A stretch of 64,000 bases of DNA, taken from assembly GCA_963753105.1 (NCBI GenBank), contig CAVWBD010000001.1, positions 992,001 through 1,056,000 on the forward strand. Reading direction: 5' to 3'. The DNA is from SZUA-36 sp963753105 (GTDB lineage: Bacteria > Pseudomonadota > Gammaproteobacteria > Xanthomonadales > SZUA-36). The notes beneath the pieces are model-generated. The model saw only the letters and a list, made by a program, of their open reading frames with translations, ran no database searches and was not told the DNA's origin. Position numbers and translations under genes: made by a program. How positions within the stretch are numbered: the stretch's first letter is position 1; each line of letters begins with the position of its first letter. Below are positions 60,222-64,000 of the stretch, piece by piece.

Positions 60222-60837
60222 GGTCTAGCCCCTCCGGTTGGTCTTTCTCAGAAGGGGTGTCCAGGGCAAAATGTTTGCGCTTTTGAAGGAACTTGACCGC
60301 CGCGATTGCCGCCACCGTCGAGCAAGTCGTGGCCAGGATAGTCGGGATGAAAATCTGGCTGGAAACTCCGCCCATCAAGGCAACCACGGTAGCTGGCAGG
60401 ATGAACTGCACGCTGGAGGTATTGATCGCCAGGAACATCACCATCGCATTGGTGGCGGTGTCTTTGTCCGGGTTGAGTTCCTGGAGTTCTTCCATGGCTT
60501 TCAGGCCAAGCGGCGTAGCAGCGTTGCCCAAGCCGAGCATATTGGCCGACATATTGAGCACGATCGACCCCATGGCAGGGTGGTCAGCCGGTACGTCCGG
60601 GAACAAGCGAACCATGATCGGCCTGAGGCCCCTGGCGATAAGTGAAATCAGGCCGGATTCCTCGGCAATTTTCATCACACCAAGCCACAGCGCCATGATG
60701 CCGATAAGGCCGATGGAAATTTCCACCGACACCTTGGCCATATCAATGGCAGCCTGGGTCACAGCCTCGATCCGGCCGGTGAAAATGCCGACCACGACGC
60801 CGATGAGCATCATGCCGAACCAGACGTAGTTCATCAT
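60214..60837 (-). CDS. SpmA-like membrane protein (nucleoside-recognition/Gate domain)
   Basis: The 207-residue protein starts at one of two adjacent ATG codons (60837 or 60834) after GAGG and matches SpmA: MKIAEESGLISLIARGLRP, NMSANMLGLGNAATPLGLKA (the hallmark), ATNAMVMFLAINTSSVQFIL and PTILATTCSTVAAIAAVKFL. As with SpmB, the function outside spore formers is not known; a transport or gating role in the inner membrane is usual for this fold. The longer open frame upstream overlaps ldcA and is meaningless. It lies 13 bp after ldcA and overlaps spmB by 8 bp, so the three genes are one operon. Confidence 0.9.
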   Translation of the reverse strand: MMNYVWFGMMLIGVVVGIFTGRIEAVTQAAIDMAKVSVEISIGLIGIMALWLGVMKIAEESGLISLIARGLRPIMVRLFPDVPADHPAMGSIVLNMSANMLGLGNAATPLGLKAMEELQELNPDKDTATNAMVMFLAINTSSVQFILPATVVALMGGVSSQIFIPTILATTCSTVAAIAAVKFLQKRKHFALDTPSEKDQPEGLDHD

Positions 60838-60850
60838 TGTGTGGCCCTCC

Positions 60851-61783
60851 TCAAACGACCGGTGATTGGGGCAACATGATAAAGGGTGATTCACCTTCCG
60901 CGTGCAACTCGACCTCGTGCGATACCGGCAGGGTGGCTTGGCAGGCACCGTGTCCGCAGGGGAAATTGCTGATGATGGGAATGTCCAGGTCGCCGCAGAC
61001 GTCCAGAACAATTTCATCCGTATCTTTGCCGAAAGGCTCCTCGGTGTCCGACATTTCCAGTATTTCCCCGAGCACCAGGCCCTTGACATGGTCCAGGCTG
61101 CCAGCTTCTTTCAGGTGAAACATCATGCGGTCGAAGGCATGCATCGTCTCGTGGACTTCTTCCAGTAACAGGATGGCGCCACTTGTGTCGATCTGCCCGG
61201 CAGTGCCCAGCCGCTCTACCACCAGGGACAGGTTGCCGCCCCAGAGTGGGCCACTGGCGTTTCCAGGCTTCAGGATCCTGGCCGTACACTCCGGCGCAGA
61301 TTCGATTTTCACACCCTCTTCACCGGAAAGGACACGGTGGAAGGTGTCCAGGTTGTAGTCCACGGTATCTTTGCCGTAGGTGGTCAGCATGGGCCCGTGG
61401 AAGGTCACCAGGCCAGAGCGCTGGGAGATGGAAGACAAAAAACCGGTGATGTCGCTGAAACCCACAAAAATCTTGGGATTGGCCCTGATGACATCGTAAT
61501 CCAGCAGGGGAAGAACCCGGTTACCACCGTAACCCCCGCGCACGCAGATGATCGCATCAATGGATGGATCGGCGAACATGGCCATGATGTCCGCGGCGCG
61601 CTCGGCGGCCGAACCGGCAAACTTGTTGTCTTTCAGGCCGGTCGTTTTACCCAGGACCAGTTCATAACCAGCTTGTTCAAAAACGCCGATTGCACGTTGC
61701 AACCTCTCGGGCTCTATCCAGTATGATGGGCTGACGATTCCAATCCGGTTGCCCCGTTCAAGCCGTTTGGGTCTCAACTGCAT
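60851..61783 (-). CDS. ldcA: Muropeptide LD-carboxypeptidase (peptidase family S66, LdcA type)
   Basis: LD-carboxypeptidase removes the terminal D-alanine from murein tetrapeptide during wall recycling. The 310-residue product has the S66 triad: the nucleophile Ser in IFVGFSDITGFL (near residue 113), the Glu of ILLLEEVHETMHAF and the His of NFPCGHGACQ. The start MQLRPKRLERGNRIGIVSPSY and the length fit the family; RGGYGGNRVLPLLD is also typical. No signal peptide, so it acts in the cytoplasm on imported peptides. It heads the operon ldcA-spmA-spmB. Some S66 proteins instead cleave microcin C7 (MccF), but the surrounding wall-peptide genes favour LdcA. The gene symbol is used in this broad sense. 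Confidence 0.9.
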   Translation of the reverse strand: MQLRPKRLERGNRIGIVSPSYWIEPERLQRAIGVFEQAGYELVLGKTTGLKDNKFAGSAAERAADIMAMFADPSIDAIICVRGGYGGNRVLPLLDYDVIRANPKIFVGFSDITGFLSSISQRSGLVTFHGPMLTTYGKDTVDYNLDTFHRVLSGEEGVKIESAPECTARILKPGNASGPLWGGNLSLVVERLGTAGQIDTSGAILLLEEVHETMHAFDRMMFHLKEAGSLDHVKGLVLGEILEMSDTEEPFGKDTDEIVLDVCGDLDIPIISNFPCGHGACQATLPVSHEVELHAEGESPFIMLPQSPVV

Positions 61784-62046
61784 TGGATATCCAGAATTCC
61801 AAAGTGAATCGATTCGATTTTCATCAGCATTTATCCATTAGTGGCGTGACCGCTACCCCATTCATTATACCGTCGATCAAGTCTCCATTTTTGTCTACCC
61901 GGCACAAGCCCACAAGCGATATTTCACGTCTAAATTTTGATATCACTGCTCCTTAAACCGAAGGCGCTCCTGGCTCCTTGTTTCCAATGTCAAAGACATA
62001 GCTCATCGGTGCATGGGCTTAGGTTAGCGCCATACAGTCATGCCTT

Positions 62047-62859
62047 CTAAATCTCCACATCACCCTCAAACACCAGGTCTGCTGGGCCGCTGAGTGTCAC
62101 CTTGGTGAATTGATTCTCTGCCGTTGCTTCGAATCCTATCTCCAGGGTATCGCCGCCTGCGACGTCGACTTTGACCGGTGAGGAGGCACCTGTGAGGATG
62201 TGATGAATGATAGCTGCGGCGCACATACCCGTTCCACAGGCAAGAGTTTCATCTTCTACTCCGCGCTCGTAAGTGCGGATCTCTATGTGCTTATTGCTGA
62301 TGACTTTGGCAAAATTGGCATTGGTGCCATTCGGCGAAAATCGATCGTGGTACCGAATCGCCGCACCATTTTTCACGACGTCGAGAATTTCTAAATCCTC
62401 TACGAAAGCGACCGCGTGTGGGACGCCAGTGTTGAGCGCATGGATGTCGGCTCCGAGGCTATCGATCTTAACGTCTGTATTCATTTCGAGATCGAACGGG
62501 TCAGACATCACGATGCGGACATTTTCGCCAATCATTTCTGCCGAAAGAATCCCTGCGATGGTCTCGAAGCTCACCACGTCAGCAACTTTTTCACCGAGAT
62601 GTGCGGTGAATTTACCGAAACAACGCGCTCCATTTCCACACATTTCAGCTTCTACTCCATCCGCATTGTAGTAGCGGAACCTGTAGTCAGCACCTTGAGT
62701 CGCTGGCTCCACAGCCAGTAAACCATCGGCTCCTATGCCGCGGTGGCGGTCACAGAGTGACTTGATCTGCCCGGTGGAGAGATTGATGGACAAGTTACGA
62801 TTGTCGATAACGATGAAATCGTTACCAGCACCGTTCATTTTGTAAAAGTGAAGTAGCAT
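62047..62859 (-). CDS. dapF: Diaminopimelate epimerase DapF
   Basis: DapF interconverts LL- and meso-diaminopimelate without a cofactor, using two cysteines. The 270-residue product has both: MCGNGARCFGKF (first Cys, with N-terminal GIGADG) and ACGTGMCAAAI (second). The N-terminal motif reads KMNGAGNDFIVID where gammaproteobacterial enzymes usually have KMHGLGNDF. The substrate-binding GVPHAVAFV and RTYERGVEDET segments are present. It stands alone, convergent with ldcA and spaced 263 bp from it, and 25 kb from lysA, with which dapF is normally paired in this class. Both points suggest a second, acquired copy, perhaps for using diaminopimelate from wall peptides. Confidence 0.93.
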   Translation of the reverse strand: MLLHFYKMNGAGNDFIVIDNRNLSINLSTGQIKSLCDRHRGIGADGLLAVEPATQGADYRFRYYNADGVEAEMCGNGARCFGKFTAHLGEKVADVVSFETIAGILSAEMIGENVRIVMSDPFDLEMNTDVKIDSLGADIHALNTGVPHAVAFVEDLEILDVVKNGAAIRYHDRFSPNGTNANFAKVISNKHIEIRTYERGVEDETLACGTGMCAAAIIHHILTGASSPVKVDVAGGDTLEIGFEATAENQFTKVTLSGPADLVFEGDVEI

Positions 62860-63159
62860 GGTTTCCGTCAGTCCAGGATGTCGAAAAGGTCAAGCGAGTG
62901 TCCATTGATTGATTACGCTGATTAGAAAACTTCAAAGTATAAGTGGTTTAAACGCCATATTTCCAGATACCACAGAGTATTGAACGGCTGTTCTTACGGG
63001 GTCTTTAGTCAGTTTGTGTCCAGTAACCATGCAGTAGTAACGTCCAAGCACTTTGTCAAACAAAGTTAACTTCAGGAATTGTAGCCATTTACCTCGGGTG
63101 TCGCTTGACACGGCACAGTCAAATAGCCGATACTTCGTAAAATAAAGTTAAATGTGGCC
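62860..63159. promoter_or_regulatory. Divergent promoter region between dapF and the winged-helix regulator gene
   Basis: This 300-bp gap separates two divergent genes. It is AT-rich near both ends; AAAGTTAA occurs at both 63063 and 63142, upstream of the regulator gene, and may be part of an operator. No RNA or protein gene is visible. Confidence 0.4.
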
Positions 63160-63507
63160 ATGAACTTTAAATTCGACGAGATTATCAGCGCTCCGTGCCG
63201 ATTAGGCATCCTGGCCACACTTGTGCCAGGTGAACCTGTCTCTTTTTCAGGAATGAAGAACGCAACCAGCCTTTCTGATGGCAACCTGCACGTGCAAAGT
63301 CGCAAGTTGGCAGAAGCCGGATACATAGAAATCAACAAAAAGATGAATGGTCGCCGTTCTGTAACCGAATTCCGGATCACCGAACTGGGGCGTGAACGGC
63401 TTCGGCTTCATATTCTGAAGCTCCAGAAGATTCTTGCTACGGAAGAAAGTCCCAGGGCTCGTGCACAACGTACTGAGCGCATTGATGATTCGATGGTTTG
63501 GGCATGA
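63160..63507 (+). CDS. Winged-helix transcriptional regulator (HTH, MarR/ArsR-like)
   Basis: The 115-residue protein has one winged-helix domain: FDEIISAPCRLGILATLVPG, FSGMKNATSLSDGNLHVQSR (recognition helix region), LAEAGYIEINKKMNGRRSVT (wing) and FRITELGRERLRLHILKLQK (C-terminal dimerisation helix). This matches the family of small HTH regulators often annotated as transcriptional regulator or winged helix DNA-binding. The start is the ATG at 63160; a GTG two codons earlier is possible. Its TGA overlaps the ATG of the next gene (ATGA), so the two are translationally coupled, which suggests that the regulator controls its own operon and the sugar-phosphate isomerase downstream. No ligand can be named. 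Confidence 0.85.
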   Translation: MNFKFDEIISAPCRLGILATLVPGEPVSFSGMKNATSLSDGNLHVQSRKLAEAGYIEINKKMNGRRSVTEFRITELGRERLRLHILKLQKILATEESPRARAQRTERIDDSMVWA

Positions 63508-64000
63508 ACGTTGTCAAAAATATAGCAATTGGTGCTGATCACGGCGGTTTTAATCTGAAAACCGTGCTGGCAACCCATTTGCGGAGAGCCGGGCACCAGG
63601 TAGAGGATGTCGGGACTTCATCTCGTGAAGCTGTTGATTACCCGGTATTTGCCCGTGCGGTGGCCGAGGCCGTGTCACGGGGTAAAGCTGACGCTGGCAT
63701 CGTGATTGACGGCGCCGGCATTGGCTCTTGCATGGTCGCAAACAAGGTACCGGGCGTTCGCGCAGCAGTTGCCAACAGCCTGTTGAGTGCCCAACACAGT
63801 CGCGAGCACAACGATGCCAATGTATTGGCCCTGGGTGCCGGGCAGGTCGGAACCGGCCTCGCAGAACAGATTGTTGACGCGTGGCTGATTGCTGAATGTA
63901 AGGAGCCGCGCCATTTAAACCGGGTTGCAATGTTTACAGAAGAGACAATGGAAATGAACCTGTCTGAGGAAGACATTGAACGGATCGTGAACAGGCTCCA
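63504..64000 (+). CDS. RpiB/LacA/LacB-type sugar-phosphate isomerase, 3' end beyond window
   Basis: The 165 codons visible match ribose-5-phosphate isomerase B: NIAIGADHGGFNLKTVLATH at the start with the DHGG substrate histidine, VEDVGTSSREAVDYPVFARA, NKVPGVRAAVANSLLSAQHS, REHNDANVLALGAGQVGTG and a C-terminal helical part. The usual catalytic cysteine in ICGTGIG is missing: the site reads IDGAGIGSCM, with Asp where Cys is expected. Cys-less RpiB variants exist in some bacteria, so it may still be active or accept another sugar. It overlaps the winged-helix regulator gene by ATGA and continues beyond the window. Its genomic partners to the right are out of view. Confidence 0.88.
   Translation, partial: MNVVKNIAIGADHGGFNLKTVLATHLRRAGHQVEDVGTSSREAVDYPVFARAVAEAVSRGKADAGIVIDGAGIGSCMVANKVPGVRAAVANSLLSAQHSREHNDANVLALGAGQVGTGLAEQIVDAWLIAECKEPRHLNRVAMFTEETMEMNLSEEDIERIVNRL

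Noticed and set aside
59673..60837. Sporulation genes as a sign of a spore former
   Set aside because: SpmA/SpmB homologues are widespread in non-spore-forming bacteria, and the rest of the window is gammaproteobacterial.

Overview
The window looks like a chromosomal stretch from a gammaproteobacterium, probably a marine or sediment heterotroph. The minus-strand order surA-pdxA-rsmA-apaG-apaH next to lptD is the usual gammaproteobacterial outer-membrane and maintenance cluster. The left third is clearly more GC-rich by eye than the region around 43.6-51 kb. No species call is possible from sequence reading alone.

Layout: (1) 1-21.3 kb is a core block: apaH (cut by the window edge), apaG, rsmA, pdxA, surA, lptD, msrB, a serine hydrolase, an LplT/PlsC-type fusion, nupC, a MATE exporter, prfC, an M23 peptidase, pspC, a FakA-FakB-like fusion between two inverted copies of a 260-270 bp MITE-like repeat, plsY, birA, a SPOR-like protein and tRNA-Thr(TGT). 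(2) 21.38-34.81 kb is a genomic island flanked by a 47-bp direct repeat of the tRNA-Thr 3' end. It has no recognisable integrase. It is packed with secreted amidohydrolases of the N-acyl-D-amino-acid deacylase type, two beta-lactamase-fold hydrolases, outer-membrane proteins and many truncated or frameshifted gene copies. Several of its genes share nearly the same signal-peptide leader. (3) 34.8-63 kb is a long block whose genes fit the uptake and breakdown of peptidoglycan-derived peptides and D-amino acids: two dipeptide epimerases of the enolase superfamily, a TonB receptor, an NlpC/P60 endopeptidase, an LD-carboxypeptidase, two M14 carboxypeptidases, an M19 dipeptidase, a D-aminoacylase homologue, alanine racemase, lysA, dapF, a serine/threonine dehydratase-like enzyme, an aspartate dehydrogenase, an acetylesterase, DUF819 and NhaC-type transporters and an RpiR/MurR-type regulator. 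(4) 63.1 kb to the end starts a new operon with a winged-helix regulator overlapping an RpiB-like isomerase.

Reading region 3 as one system: the TonB receptor would bring muropeptides or peptides across the outer membrane. NlpC/P60, M14, M19 and LD-carboxypeptidase enzymes would cut them. The epimerases would turn L-Ala-D-Glu into L-Ala-L-Glu. Alanine racemase and LysA/DapF would feed D-Ala and diaminopimelate into metabolism. The RpiR protein is the obvious candidate regulator. This is inference from family membership and clustering.

Sequence integrity matters here. lptD, which is essential in most Gram-negatives, carries three single-base frame changes, two of them compensating. The LplT/PlsC fusion and the MATE gene are also interrupted. 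Either the assembly contains indel errors or decay is under way. Frame breaks are densest in the tRNA-Thr island and none was seen in the full-length genes right of 35 kb.
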